Program-made: the position numbers and the translations under genes | From: Ottowia testudinis | GTDB taxonomy: Bacteria; Pseudomonadota; Gammaproteobacteria; Burkholderiales; Burkholderiaceae_C | Assembly: GCF_017498525.1 (NCBI RefSeq) | Contig: NZ_CP071796.1 | Span: 558,001-622,000 of the forward strand | DNA length: 64,000 nucleotides | Direction of reading: 5' to 3' | Shown here: positions 53,537 to 61,691 of the stretch, one piece after another | Layout of the letters: each line of letters starts with the position of its first letter | How positions within the stretch are numbered: the first letter of the stretch is position 1 | The notes under the pieces: generated by a model | Databases searched by the model: none | What the model was told of the DNA's origin: nothing | What the model saw: the letters and a program-made list of their open reading frames with translations, nothing else

Positions 53537-54058
53537 TCAGCCGCTTTGCAGCCAGTCATGCAGGTAGTGCAGCGCATGCGCCACCGTTTGCGCGCGCACG
53601 GCGGTGCGGTCGCCATCAAAGCGCTGGTGCTCGGTGTGCGTCTGGTCGCCCACGCACCAACCGAACCACACGGTGCCCACCGGCTTGTCTTCGCTCCCCC
53701 CGGCCGGCCCGGCAATGCCAGTGACGGCGATGCTGACCTGGGCGGCTGAGTGCGTCACGGCCCCCGCGGCCATGGCGCGCGCCACCGGCTCGCTGACCGC
53801 GCCGTGCCGTGCGATCAGCGCGGCTGGCACGCCCAGCAGCTCGGTCTTGGCGGCATTGCTGTAGGTGACGAATCCGCGCTCGAACCAGTCGGACGAGCCC
53901 GCCAGATCGGTGCAGGCGGCGGCGATCATGCCGCCGGTGCAGCTCTCTGCCGTGGCCAGCCACCAGCCGCGCTGGCGCAGCACGGCCGCCAGTTTTTGAA
54001 CGATTTCGGCCTCTGGCGCTTTTGTGGCAAGCGCGAGAAGCTCTTCATTTAATAGCAT
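53537..54058 (-). CDS. pncC: Nicotinamide-nucleotide amidohydrolase, CinA C-terminal type
   Basis: 173 aa. Deamidates NMN to NaMN in pyridine nucleotide recycling. CinA C-terminal domain motifs LATAESCTGGMIAA, VTYSNAAKTELLGV, GAVSEPVARAMA and VTGIAGPAGGSEDKPVGTVW. The first 22 codons (MLLNEELLALATKAPEAE) lie inside an R1 element, which supplies the ATG. It sits 6 bases after pgpA in the pgpA-pncC part of the usual thiL-pgpA-cinA order. Confidence 0.92.
   Translation of the reverse strand: MLLNEELLALATKAPEAEIVQKLAAVLRQRGWWLATAESCTGGMIAAACTDLAGSSDWFERGFVTYSNAAKTELLGVPAALIARHGAVSEPVARAMAAGAVTHSAAQVSIAVTGIAGPAGGSEDKPVGTVWFGWCVGDQTHTEHQRFDGDRTAVRAQTVAHALHYLHDWLQSG
53996..54057 (-). repeat. R1 element forming the 5' end of pncC
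   Basis: Reverse copy: TTGAACGATTTCGGCCTC tail, GGCGCTTTTGTGGCAAGCGC hairpin, GAGAAGCTCTTCATTTAATAGC end, so the start codon ATG (54056-54058) is at its outer edge. Confidence 0.85.
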
Positions 54059-54064
54059 TGTGAA

Positions 54065-54727
54065 TCACCATGCGTGCCACAGCGCGATCACCAGCAGCGT
54101 GCAGAACGCGGCCACCAGGTCGTCCAGCACGATGCCGAAGCCGCCGCGCCAGCCGCGCGCGCCGTGCAACAGCTGGTCGGCCCAGCCCACCGGACCGGGC
54201 TTGACGGCGTCGAAAAAGCGGAACAGTGCAAACGCCGCGCATTGCGCCCAGAAGCCCGCCGGCAGCAGCAGCCAAAGCACGAGCCAAAAGGCGACGATCT
54301 CGTCGATGACGATGGCGCCCGGGTCGACCGTGCGCAGGTGGCGCGCGGTGACGGTGCTGGCCCAGCACGCGGCAGCCAGCGTGATGAGCAGCAGCCCGCC
54401 CTGCCCGGCCGGCGTGGCGAGCCACCGCGTCAGCACCGCCCAGCTCAGCCACGCCCACAGCGTGCCGACGGTGCCCGGCGCGATGGGCGACAGGCCGGCG
54501 CCAAAGCCGAGCGCGATCCAGTGCGCCGGGTGCGCACGCATGAAGCGCGCGCTGGGCCGCACCGCGCCGGCGGGGGGCGGGCCGTCGCTGGGAGCGAGGG
54601 GATCCGGCGCCATGGATCGCGCGCTACCGCCACGCGAAGCGCCGACGCCGGGCCGCCCGAGCGGCCGTGCCTGCACGTCGCTCACGTCGTCGCGCGGCTG
54701 ATCGGCCAATGAGGCGCGCTCAGGCAT
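54065..54727 (-). CDS. pgpA: Phosphatidylglycerophosphatase A
   Basis: 220 aa as drawn. Removes the phosphate of phosphatidylglycerol phosphate; inner membrane. The family domain starts near residue 66 (HPAHWIALGFGAGLSPIAPG) and includes VDPGAIVIDEIVAFWLVL (acidic metal site) and FRFFDAVKPGPVGWADQ. The first 60 residues are not expected, so the true start is probably later: ATG at codon 39 (MAPDPLAP) or 63 (MRAHPAHW). It is co-directional with pncC; thiL, the usual upstream partner, is 7 kb away. Confidence 0.88.
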   Translation of the reverse strand: MPERASLADQPRDDVSDVQARPLGRPGVGASRGGSARSMAPDPLAPSDGPPPAGAVRPSARFMRAHPAHWIALGFGAGLSPIAPGTVGTLWAWLSWAVLTRWLATPAGQGGLLLITLAAACWASTVTARHLRTVDPGAIVIDEIVAFWLVLWLLLPAGFWAQCAAFALFRFFDAVKPGPVGWADQLLHGARGWRGGFGIVLDDLVAAFCTLLVIALWHAW

Positions 54728-54769
54728 TCAGCTTCCTGGCGCCGCGGGACGCAGGCCGCCCCGGCCAAT

Positions 54770-54871
54770 GGCCGCCGGAATAGGCCAGGCGGGAACGCCG
54801 TGGAACGGGCTTGGCTCGCCCGCTGGTGTCGTGCTCCTCTGGGGAAAGGCGCCGCAGGCGGCTCGGGGCGG
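54770..54871 (-). repeat. R2 stop-anchored GC-rich repeat
   Basis: Follows the leftward DUF4139 gene's stop: CCGCCCCGAGCCGCCTG, CGGCGCCTTTCCCC, AGAGGAGCACGACACCAGCG, CCACGGCGTTCCCGCCTGG. More diverged than the other copies, with the same block order. Confidence 0.6.
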
Positions 54872-56476
54872 TCATTGCCTTTCGCGCAGCCGCGCGTCCT
54901 TTGGCCAGGTGATCAAGTGTTCGGCGGAAAAGCGCTGCACGGCGCCCGCGGCCAGTGGCTGCTCCCACAGCACGCTGCCGGGCTGTTCGTTCCAGGCTTT
55001 GGTCTGCGGCTCGGGCTGATAGCGGGAGTCGATGCGCACGTCCTCATGCTCGGCCACGGGCGTGGCGTCCAGCAACTGCAGCGTGATGGACTCGCGGTGG
55101 CGGTTTTCGACCGTGTAGAGGCGGTTCACGCGGCGCTCGTTGCGCTGGCCGATGAAGCCGCCCGTGCCCTCTTTCCGCGCCGGTTGCTCCATGCGCACGC
55201 TCACCAGTTCGTCGCGCCCGAAGGCCAGGCCGTTGCGTGACAGCTGGGCCGTGTCGAAGCGGCCGTTGCCCACGTAAGCGCCGTCGCGGTAGAGGTTGAC
55301 GGGTCCGGCGGGCCACACGCCGGGCGGCGGGGTGATGGCGGCGATCAGATAGGCGCTCGCGTCCAGCGCCGGCGTGGTGCGCGTCAGCAGGCGGGTGTCC
55401 AGCGATTGCTCGCCCAGCGACAGCGTGATGCGCTGACCGCTGGAGGGCACACTGATCTTTTGCGGCACCGCGAACTCGGTGGCAAAGCTGCCCTGGAACA
55501 CGCTGACGTCGAAGCTGGGCATGGGTTCGGCCGCCTCAGCCGCATTCGCGCGCATGCGGGCCATGGGCGCGGGCGCTGCGGCCATGGCTGGCGCGGGCAT
55601 CGGTACGGGTTGGACGGGCGGCTCGATGCCCACGCGCCACGGCCTAGGCAGCGGCCCCTGCGTGGCGGCGCCGGGCTGGCCGGTGGACAGCGTCAATTGC
55701 ACGCCGTCCCAATCCTCACCCGTGCTTTGCGCCACCAGCGCCTGGCGCTCCAGCCGCAGCTTTTTGGTGGCACTGTCCAGCGTGGCGCGGTAGCTGGGCT
55801 GCCAGCTGGGGCCGCGCACCTGGTAGCTCAGGCGCAGCTCGCCGCCCTGCGGCGCGGCCAGCGTGACCTGCACGGTGCTGACGCTGGCCTCGCGCGCACC
55901 GGCGCGGTCGCGCTCGGCCAGCAGGGGCTTGAGCTCGCGCTCCAGCAGCTCTTGCTGGCGCTTGATCTGGTGCTGGCGCGTCAGCGCCTCGCGCGCGCCT
56001 TGGCGCAGCGCCTGCGCGGTGGCGCCGATCTGCGCCGGCGCCGTGGCGCGGCTGTCCGCACCGCTGGCGGCGTTCTCGAAGCTCTTGAAGTAGCCGGCGG
56101 CGTAGCCAATGCCGGCGCTCTCGGCGGTGAGCGTGGCCACCTGGTCTTCGAGCGCGCGAATGCGCTCGTCCAGCGGGCTGACGCAGGCCTTGCCCAGCAG
56201 CTCGCGCGGTTGCTGGCGCACCGCCAACTCGCCCACGCGCACCGTGGCGTCGCTGCTCACCTGCAAGCTGGCGGCGTCCAGCCCCGCCGGCAGGCAGGTA
56301 AACGTGGCCTGGCGTGCGCCCGGCGCCACGCGCAGCACGCGCTCCACCGTGGCGCTGCCGGGGTAGACCTTGACGGCGCTGATGCGCGCGGCCTCGGCTT
56401 GCGCCAGCGCGGCAGGCGGCAACAGCACGCTGGCGCCGATCAGTACGGCAAGCAATCGACGAATGTCACGGCGCAT
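54872..56476 (-). CDS. DUF4139 / mucoidy inhibitor MuiA-family protein
   Basis: 534 aa with a signal peptide (about 1-28, ending ALAQAEAA). DUF4140 N-terminal domain (about 32-130, KVYPGSATVERVLRVAPGA), a coiled-coil region (about 165-200, TRQHQIKRQQELLERELK) and a DUF4139 domain (about 215-530) with VRGPSWQPSYRATLDS and GEDWDGVQLTLSTGQP. An Ala/Pro/Met-rich insert occurs at about 285-315. Function is not established; homologues are periplasmic or exported. Confidence 0.83.
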   Translation of the reverse strand: MRRDIRRLLAVLIGASVLLPPAALAQAEAARISAVKVYPGSATVERVLRVAPGARQATFTCLPAGLDAASLQVSSDATVRVGELAVRQQPRELLGKACVSPLDERIRALEDQVATLTAESAGIGYAAGYFKSFENAASGADSRATAPAQIGATAQALRQGAREALTRQHQIKRQQELLERELKPLLAERDRAGAREASVSTVQVTLAAPQGGELRLSYQVRGPSWQPSYRATLDSATKKLRLERQALVAQSTGEDWDGVQLTLSTGQPGAATQGPLPRPWRVGIEPPVQPVPMPAPAMAAAPAPMARMRANAAEAAEPMPSFDVSVFQGSFATEFAVPQKISVPSSGQRITLSLGEQSLDTRLLTRTTPALDASAYLIAAITPPPGVWPAGPVNLYRDGAYVGNGRFDTAQLSRNGLAFGRDELVSVRMEQPARKEGTGGFIGQRNERRVNRLYTVENRHRESITLQLLDATPVAEHEDVRIDSRYQPEPQTKAWNEQPGSVLWEQPLAAGAVQRFSAEHLITWPKDARLRERQ

Positions 56477-56561
56477 GGCAAAACCTTTTTCAACCCGGTC
56501 AAGCCAGCAATGCTAGCCGCAGACGCGCCACAGGCTGCGCCGCGCCGCGCGGCGTTGCCCG

Positions 56562-57134
56562 TCAGCGCGCCCGGCCCGTGCCGCGCATGTGCTGCGCCTG
56601 GTGGGCGGCAAACTCGGCGGCATCCACCACGCCGTCGCGGTTGGTGTCGATGTCGGCAAAGCGCACGTCCTTCAGGTTGCGCATGGCGTAGCCCTGCCGC
56701 AGCCGGCCGCTGATGCGGTCGACGCGGGCCTTCTCGTATTCGGCTTCGGTGATGCGGCCATCGCCATTCAGGTCATAACTGGCAAAGCTGGGCATCGCCA
56801 TGCCGCGCCCGCCGCCCATGCCACCGCCGCCCATGCCCTGGCCCATGCCTCGCCCCCGGCCCATCGGGCGCGCGGCAAATTCCTCGGGCGACAGCTGGCC
56901 GTCGCGGTTGGCGTCCAGATCGGCAAAGCCGCGCGCGTTGCGCATCGGCTGGCCGGCGGCTCGGCGCTCGGCGCGCACCGCGTTGAACTCGGCTTCGCTG
57001 ATCAGGCCATTGCCGTCGCGGTCGTAGGTGGAAAAGGGCGCCGGGCCGGTTTGCGCGAGCACGGCGCCACTGGCGGCCCAGGCGGCCGCCAGCGCGGCGA
57101 ACAAGCCCAGTTGACGCAGTCGAAATGAGGTCAT
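56562..57134 (-). CDS. Secreted EF-hand calcium-binding protein
   Basis: 190 aa from the ATG at 57134, preceded by AAAGGAG eight bases upstream. Signal peptide to about residue 27 (AVLAQ). Four EF-hand loops: DRDGNGLISEAEF, DANRDGQLSPEEF, DLNGDGRITEAEY and DTNRDGVVDAAEF, in two pairs separated by a Gly/Met/Arg-rich segment (about 88-113). Each loop has the expected acidic residues at positions 1, 3, 5 and 12, so calcium binding is likely. Role unknown. Confidence 0.85.
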   Translation of the reverse strand: MTSFRLRQLGLFAALAAAWAASGAVLAQTGPAPFSTYDRDGNGLISEAEFNAVRAERRAAGQPMRNARGFADLDANRDGQLSPEEFAARPMGRGRGMGQGMGGGGMGGGRGMAMPSFASYDLNGDGRITEAEYEKARVDRISGRLRQGYAMRNLKDVRFADIDTNRDGVVDAAEFAAHQAQHMRGTGRAR

Positions 57135-57305
57135 GACAAGCTCCTTTGGTAAGCCTTGCCATTGCACCACTGCCGTCTTAGCGCCGACTGAAGACGGCCT
57201 GAGTAATGAGTCAAATAGCAGCCGAGTCGCGGTGAAATCCATGCCTGCTGCTATAAAAAATATACCAATCCCGTTCCTGCGGCGGGCGCGATGCACAGGC
57301 CCGGC
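57135..57305. other. Spacer between GST and EF-hand genes
   Basis: 171 bases, AT-richer than the flanks. It contains AATAGCAGCCGAGTCGCGG and CTGCTATAAAAAATATACC, which look like scattered pieces of an R1 element (AGCTGCT core and GCTATNAAAA end) too diverged to call. It probably holds the EF-hand gene promoter. Confidence 0.35.
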
Positions 57306-57932
57306 TCAGGCCGCACCGGGCGCCTGCGCGGGCAGCAGCGCATCGTCGATCTGGTTGGCGCGCTGCGCGGCGGGCCGCTGCGAATGCAGCTCGGCAAAGC
57401 GCGCAAAGGCCGGCCGCGCCGGGAGCAGCTTGAACTGCAAGTACCAGCCGATGTAGGCCGACACCAACAGGTCGGCGGCGGTGAAGTGCGCGCCCGCCAG
57501 GTGCGTGCGGTCTTTCACCGCGCCTTCGAGCGTGTCGAGCAGATCGGCCTCGGTGCCGTAGCCGGCCATCTTCGGGTCGGCCAGCTGGCCGGTCACCTTG
57601 GCCACCATCAACTGCTCCAGCGGCCCCATGAAGGCGATCCAGCGGTAGTAGGCGCCGCGCTCGGGCGTGCCCACGGGCGGGGCGAGGTGCTTCTCGGGCA
57701 CCAGGTCGGCCAGGTACATCACGATGGCGGCGACTTCCGTCACCACCGCGCCGCCGTGGCGGATCGCGGGCACCTTGCCCATGGGGTTGATCGCCAGGTA
57801 GTCGGGCGCCTTCATCGTGCTGCCGTAATCGAGCAGCACGGTCTCGTAGGGCAGGCCGGTTTCTTCGAGCATCCAGCGCGCGACGCGGCCGCGCGACATG
57901 GGGTGGGTGTAGAAGGTGAGAGATGTGGTCAA
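57306..57932 (-). CDS. Glutathione S-transferase family protein
   Basis: 208 aa from a TTG start at 57932, chosen because AGGAGA lies seven bases before it and the family alignment begins there (LTFYTHPMSRGRVARWMLEE). N-terminal thioredoxin-like domain with the cis-Pro GKVPAI and the VTEVAAIVMYLAD block; C-terminal helical domain with FTAADLLVSAYI. Substrate unknown. It is the last of three leftward genes after the WYL regulator and the VOC gene. Confidence 0.88.
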   Translation of the reverse strand: MTTSLTFYTHPMSRGRVARWMLEETGLPYETVLLDYGSTMKAPDYLAINPMGKVPAIRHGGAVVTEVAAIVMYLADLVPEKHLAPPVGTPERGAYYRWIAFMGPLEQLMVAKVTGQLADPKMAGYGTEADLLDTLEGAVKDRTHLAGAHFTAADLLVSAYIGWYLQFKLLPARPAFARFAELHSQRPAAQRANQIDDALLPAQAPGAA

Positions 57933-57951
57933 GATGGCTTCTCCTTTGAAG

Positions 57952-58356
57952 TCAAGCGGGAGGGGTCCAGGCCATGGCCTCGATTTTGTGGCCGTCCAGG
58001 TCGCGCACAAAGCAGGCGTAGTAGTCGTGACCATAGTCGGGTCGCGGGCTGGCGGGGCCGTCACAACGCGCACCGTGCGCCAATGCGGTCTGATAAAACG
58101 CGTCTACCTGAGCAGGGCCGTCGGCCAGAAAGGCCACGTGTACGCCGTTGGCGACTTGTGCCTTGCCGCCATCGTGTGGCCGCTGGATCCAGAACTCGGG
58201 AAACTGGCGGCCATAGCCGATACCGTGGTACTGGCTCAAATCAAGCACGCGGCGGATGCCTAGGGTGGCCAGCACGGCGTCGTAGAAGACAACGGCCTCG
58301 GTGAAGCAGTTGGTGCCCAGGCTGATGTGCGACAGGGCGCTTTTGGGAGTGGTCAT
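57952..58356 (-). CDS. VOC-family glyoxalase/dioxygenase-like protein
   Basis: 134 aa, one vicinal oxygen chelate module pair: LSHISLGTNCFTEAVVFYD at the N-terminus, GVHVAFLADGPAQVDAFYQ in the middle, and YYACFVRDLDGHKIEAM near the end (metal-ligand Glu in KIEAM). Substrate unknown. It lies 20 bases upstream of the GST gene. Confidence 0.87.
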   Translation of the reverse strand: MTTPKSALSHISLGTNCFTEAVVFYDAVLATLGIRRVLDLSQYHGIGYGRQFPEFWIQRPHDGGKAQVANGVHVAFLADGPAQVDAFYQTALAHGARCDGPASPRPDYGHDYYACFVRDLDGHKIEAMAWTPPA

Positions 58357-58431
58357 GGCGAGGCTCTCTTGGAGTGGCTGAGAGCTCGATGGTGACGGCC
58401 AGCGATGTCAGTTTCTGGCAGCAGCGCGTCT

Positions 58432-59136
58432 TCAGTTTTGCAGAGGGTAATTGAACTGCACACGCCAGCGCTGGATGAGTGCGTGCCGGCGCTCAGGGTA
58501 GTGCTCGCCGGTATTCACCAGCGCCACCACCCGGTCGGCGCGGAAGTGGCGAAAGTCCTGCCGCAGTTCGCACCAGGCGGCGATCAGGCGGGCGCGGTCG
58601 AAGAAGGCCATGGCAAAGGGCCAGATGCGGCGTTGCGTGGTGGCACCGTGTTCGTCGCGGTAGTCGAGCCGCAGGGCGTGCTCGTCGCGGATGGCGCGGC
58701 GCAGCGCGGGCAGCCAGGGGGCTGGCGCTATCGCGTGCAGGTCGTCGCACGGCGGCACGAACAGGCCGCTGGTCTGCACCGCCAGGCGCAAGTCGGCAGG
58801 CAGGACGCTGCCGATGCGGTTCATCACGCCGTGCGCGGCTTGTGCCAGCTCGGGGTCGGCGGCATGGCTGGCGACCCAGCGCGCGCCGAGGATCAGTGCT
58901 TCGAGCTCGTCCTCGCTGAACATCAGCGGCGGCAGCGTGAAGCCGGGGCGCAGCAGGTAACCGACGCCCGGGTCACCGTCAATCTGCGCACCCTGCCCGC
59001 GCAGCGTGGCGATGTCGCGGTACAGCGTGCGCAGGCTGATGCGCATCTCGCCCGCCAGCGTTTGACCGCTGACGGCATGGCGGCGCGTACGCAGCGCTTC
59101 GAGCAATTGCAGCAGGCGGGCCGTGCGGCTGGACAT
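58432..59136 (-). CDS. YafY-type WYL-domain transcriptional regulator
   Basis: 234 aa. N-terminal DeoR-like winged HTH (about 3-60, RLLQLLEALRTRRHAVSG, MRISLRTLYRDIATLR) and a WYL ligand domain (about 135-200), here with LRLDYRDEHGATTQRRIWPF. First of three leftward genes, so it probably controls the VOC and GST genes. Its ATG lies next to the thiL fragment. Confidence 0.87.
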   Translation of the reverse strand: MSSRTARLLQLLEALRTRRHAVSGQTLAGEMRISLRTLYRDIATLRGQGAQIDGDPGVGYLLRPGFTLPPLMFSEDELEALILGARWVASHAADPELAQAAHGVMNRIGSVLPADLRLAVQTSGLFVPPCDDLHAIAPAPWLPALRRAIRDEHALRLDYRDEHGATTQRRIWPFAMAFFDRARLIAAWCELRQDFRHFRADRVVALVNTGEHYPERRHALIQRWRVQFNYPLQN

Positions 59137-59144
59137 GGCAGGAG

Positions 59145-59385
59145 GGTTTCAGGCGAAGTGATCCAAGGCGCGCGCTGTCAGCGGCGCTGCCGTCGGCGCC
59201 TGCCAGGCGCAGGCCGGGTGCTGTCCCGGTGGACGCGAGAGATTTGGCGCCGAAGACCAGATCGTAATCGTCACCACCGGTGAGTGCAGCGTGCACAAGT
59301 CCTTGGTGGCAAATAGGCCATCAGCGCTTGCCATTCAAGCGCGAGAAGCTATTAAAAAAGAAGCGATTTCGGCCTCGGTGATGGC
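59145..59385 (-). pseudogene. thiL: thiL 3'-end fragment
   Basis: On the minus strand the stretch encodes, with frameshifts, pieces that match the end of the intact thiL at 61692-62711: LTGGDDYDLVF against LTGGDDYELVF, GLRLAGADGSAA against GLRLIDARGRAT, and ARALDHFA against ARAFDHFA. An internal deletion removed most of the segment between the first two blocks, and an R1 copy sits at the same relative place as in intact thiL. The fragment is a decayed duplicate and, with thiL, flanks the GH42-like gene in direct orientation. Confidence 0.8.
59310..59369 (-). repeat. R1 element in the thiL fragment
   Basis: Reverse copy: AAATAGGCCATC tail, AGCGCTTGCCATTCAAGCGC hairpin, GAGAAGCTATTAAAAAAGAAGC end. 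Its position relative to the LTGGDDYDLVF block matches the R1 copy inside intact thiL. Confidence 0.82.
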
Positions 59386-59533
59386 GTGATGCCCTCTTTA
59401 GGTGCTCTTGTCTCATCCAGCCCGGCACGGCACGGCACGGCGCGATGGCAGCTTGGCGCGTTGCCGTTGCGGGCGCAGGCCATCGCGCGAAGACGCCGCC
59501 CGAATGCATGGTTGGTCCCCGTGTAATGCGGGC

Positions 59534-61423
59534 TCAGCGCGGTGCAAGCAGCGCAAGGATTTCCTGCGTGAAGATCTGTCGCCACATGGGAGCCGAAGCA
59601 CCCTCGGCCAGTTGCGGCAGACAGCCGAACACCAGACTGCGCTTGCCTCGCAGGATCAACCCTTGATTGGGCGCGGCCACCGCTGGCGGGTTGCCGAAGA
59701 CCCGGCGGCGCAAGCGATCCAGCCGGCCGCCTGGCCATGGCGCCATGGCATTGGCCATCAGCTGAAAGCCGGGCCGTGCTTCCAGCACGGCGTGGTTGGC
59801 GTAGGCGCGGCCGCCCAAGTCCAGCTCGATGAGCTGTGCCTGATAGACGAAAGTGCCGGCCTGCCGCTGCCATTGAACGCTCTGGATGCCGAACACCTCG
59901 TGCAGCCAGTCGTTGGTGGGATAACCGTCGTCGCGGAACTCGCCCAGGCGCAGATCCTGGATCAGGATGCCGCCGGCGGCCCAATAAGCCTTGAGCTGCT
60001 GCTTGACCGATTCCGGCAAGGCCGCCTGGTGCGGCACGAGGATGGCTTGGAAGGAACGCAAGAGCTGGGCCACGTCGCGCAAATTGCGTTCACCAATCAC
60101 GGCAGCGTCGATGTCCGGGTGCTCGGACAACAGGGCGTAAGCCTGAATTAGTGCATCCTGATGGATGTTGCGGTTGTGCGAACGCTCGCCGTGCCAAAAA
60201 TAAAAATTGGATTTGGACGCAAAGATGCCGATTTTGTGGCGCTTAGCCAAGATCGGTGCACGGGTGGCGTTGATCCTCAGGCGTTGAAGCGCGGAAAAAT
60301 CCACCCCCGCGCTGCGAGTCTCCGAGATCGGCTTTTGCAGGCCGCCTATCTCGAAGCCAATGACCGCAGGGTTTTTCAATGAGGTTTCAATGGTTTTCCT
60401 GATGTAGGGCAAGAGCGCCGCCGCCTTGCCTGCCTGCATCCATTTCTCTGCATACGCCCCTACCAAGATTTTTCCATACCCACTGCTGGCCAGGTAGCTC
60501 GCCAGCAGCGGCAAGGTGTAAGGGCTGGGTTGCAGCGAGTAGCCATCGTAAAAATTGAAATCGATCACGGCGATATCGATGCAGTCGGCCAGCTCTTCCA
60601 CGATGCCGGTGGCGTAGATCGCATCGTGCGAGGTCAACGTTTCACCAAAATAGCCCACCACCTGTTGGCGATGCTGCCGAATGACATCGGCGTAGTGGCA
60701 TGTGGCATCGCGCAACTGTGCTTCTCGGAACAAGCGATGCGCAGTCAGCATTGGTTCCGGATGCGGCCTGACTTGCCCTATCTCATTGTTGTAATTGAGC
60801 ACCGGCAGCGGCTGACCATGGCGCGACTGGAAGGCCGCTTTAGATTTTTCGCTGTAATCGCGCCACCGGTAGCCTTCTTGCCCGAACTTAATCTCGTGCT
60901 CTTCTTGCAAACCAATCGCAAAACCAAGTATGGACTGCCCATGGCGCTGCGAGAGGTGCCGGACAGAGTTGTCTATAAAGCGATCAACCAGCTTGCGCGC
61001 GGCTGCATCGAATAAATTGATTTGGAAGGTGATGTTCCCGGAGAAATCCCTCATCAGAGTATTAGGGTGCTGGTTGATATACCAGGCGGGCAGCACCGTC
61101 TTGCCTGACTTGCTGCCGTCGTCATTGAAATACTTTCGGCCGCCAAAATCCAGCAACAGGATGACCGACAACCCGCTGGTCTTGAGTCGGTCAATCATCG
61201 CGTCGAACTTCTCGAAGCGGAACTGACCTGGTTCCGGTTCGACGTCAGTCCAGGAAATGTAGAGGGTGACGTGGTTGAACCCTGCTTTGGTCAGCTCCGT
61301 TTCCACAACCTCAGGACCGGCAAAGTCCCAGGGCATGAGCGTGATGGTCGACACCAGGCTGGATTTGGCCCAGGCGGTGGTTGACAGCAGGATCCAGCAA
61401 ACGAGCGCAAAAATGGTTTTCAT
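59534..61423 (-). CDS. Secreted GH42-like / beta-galactosidase-type TIM-barrel protein
   Basis: 629 aa from MKTIFALVCWILLSTTAWA, a clear signal peptide. An N-terminal TIM barrel (about 30-370) has VTLYISWTDVEPEPGQFRFE, typical of GH42/GH35-type strands, and AIGLQEEHEIKFGQE where an acid/base residue would be expected. A C-terminal part (about 390-600) resembles the GATase-like trimerisation domain of GH42 (IGIFASKSNFYFWHGE, LLRSFQAILVPHQAALPES). Substrate unknown. GC is lower than in the flanks and the gene is bracketed by thiL 3' ends, which suggests acquisition. Confidence 0.62.
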   Translation of the reverse strand: MKTIFALVCWILLSTTAWAKSSLVSTITLMPWDFAGPEVVETELTKAGFNHVTLYISWTDVEPEPGQFRFEKFDAMIDRLKTSGLSVILLLDFGGRKYFNDDGSKSGKTVLPAWYINQHPNTLMRDFSGNITFQINLFDAAARKLVDRFIDNSVRHLSQRHGQSILGFAIGLQEEHEIKFGQEGYRWRDYSEKSKAAFQSRHGQPLPVLNYNNEIGQVRPHPEPMLTAHRLFREAQLRDATCHYADVIRQHRQQVVGYFGETLTSHDAIYATGIVEELADCIDIAVIDFNFYDGYSLQPSPYTLPLLASYLASSGYGKILVGAYAEKWMQAGKAAALLPYIRKTIETSLKNPAVIGFEIGGLQKPISETRSAGVDFSALQRLRINATRAPILAKRHKIGIFASKSNFYFWHGERSHNRNIHQDALIQAYALLSEHPDIDAAVIGERNLRDVAQLLRSFQAILVPHQAALPESVKQQLKAYWAAGGILIQDLRLGEFRDDGYPTNDWLHEVFGIQSVQWQRQAGTFVYQAQLIELDLGGRAYANHAVLEARPGFQLMANAMAPWPGGRLDRLRRRVFGNPPAVAAPNQGLILRGKRSLVFGCLPQLAEGASAPMWRQIFTQEILALLAPR

Positions 61424-61600
61424 CACGAGGGATGTCAGGGGAAAAGTCAAAGGACATTGTTAGCGCGCGTTGGCGAATGCCTGTGGGAGTATCAGCCAAA
61501 GAACCGTGCCGGCTTCGACAAAGCCAACCCGTGTTCATGTCATTTCATGGAGTATCGATGGTGCGCGGCGGCGAAGGCGAGTCAGGTGCTGTTTCTGACT

Positions 61601-61691
61601 GAACGGCGCCCAGCCCCCGGCGACGGTCGCGTGGTCGACGAACAGCACGCCGCTGCCGATGTCGCGGGCCATGGCTTTGCCGCGTTGGGTT
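61601..61691 (-). pseudogene. Possible aldehyde dehydrogenase remnant
   Basis: A short minus-strand frame, QRGKAMARDIGSGVLFVDH, resembles the segment before the C-terminal strand of succinate-semialdehyde dehydrogenases (RG-x3-A-x2-I-x2-G-x-x-F-[VI]-[ND]-H). No flanking ALDH sequence is present. The call rests on one short block. Confidence 0.3.

Noticed and set aside
57230-57280. A further R1 copy near the EF-hand gene promoter
   Set aside because: Pieces resemble the R1 core and end, but the hairpin arms are missing, so it is not counted.
59395-59533. GGCAC tandem run (about 59425-59440) as a microsatellite or gene
   Set aside because: Only about three short GGCAC/ACGGC units, too few to call a repeat locus; the open frames around it show no family similarity.
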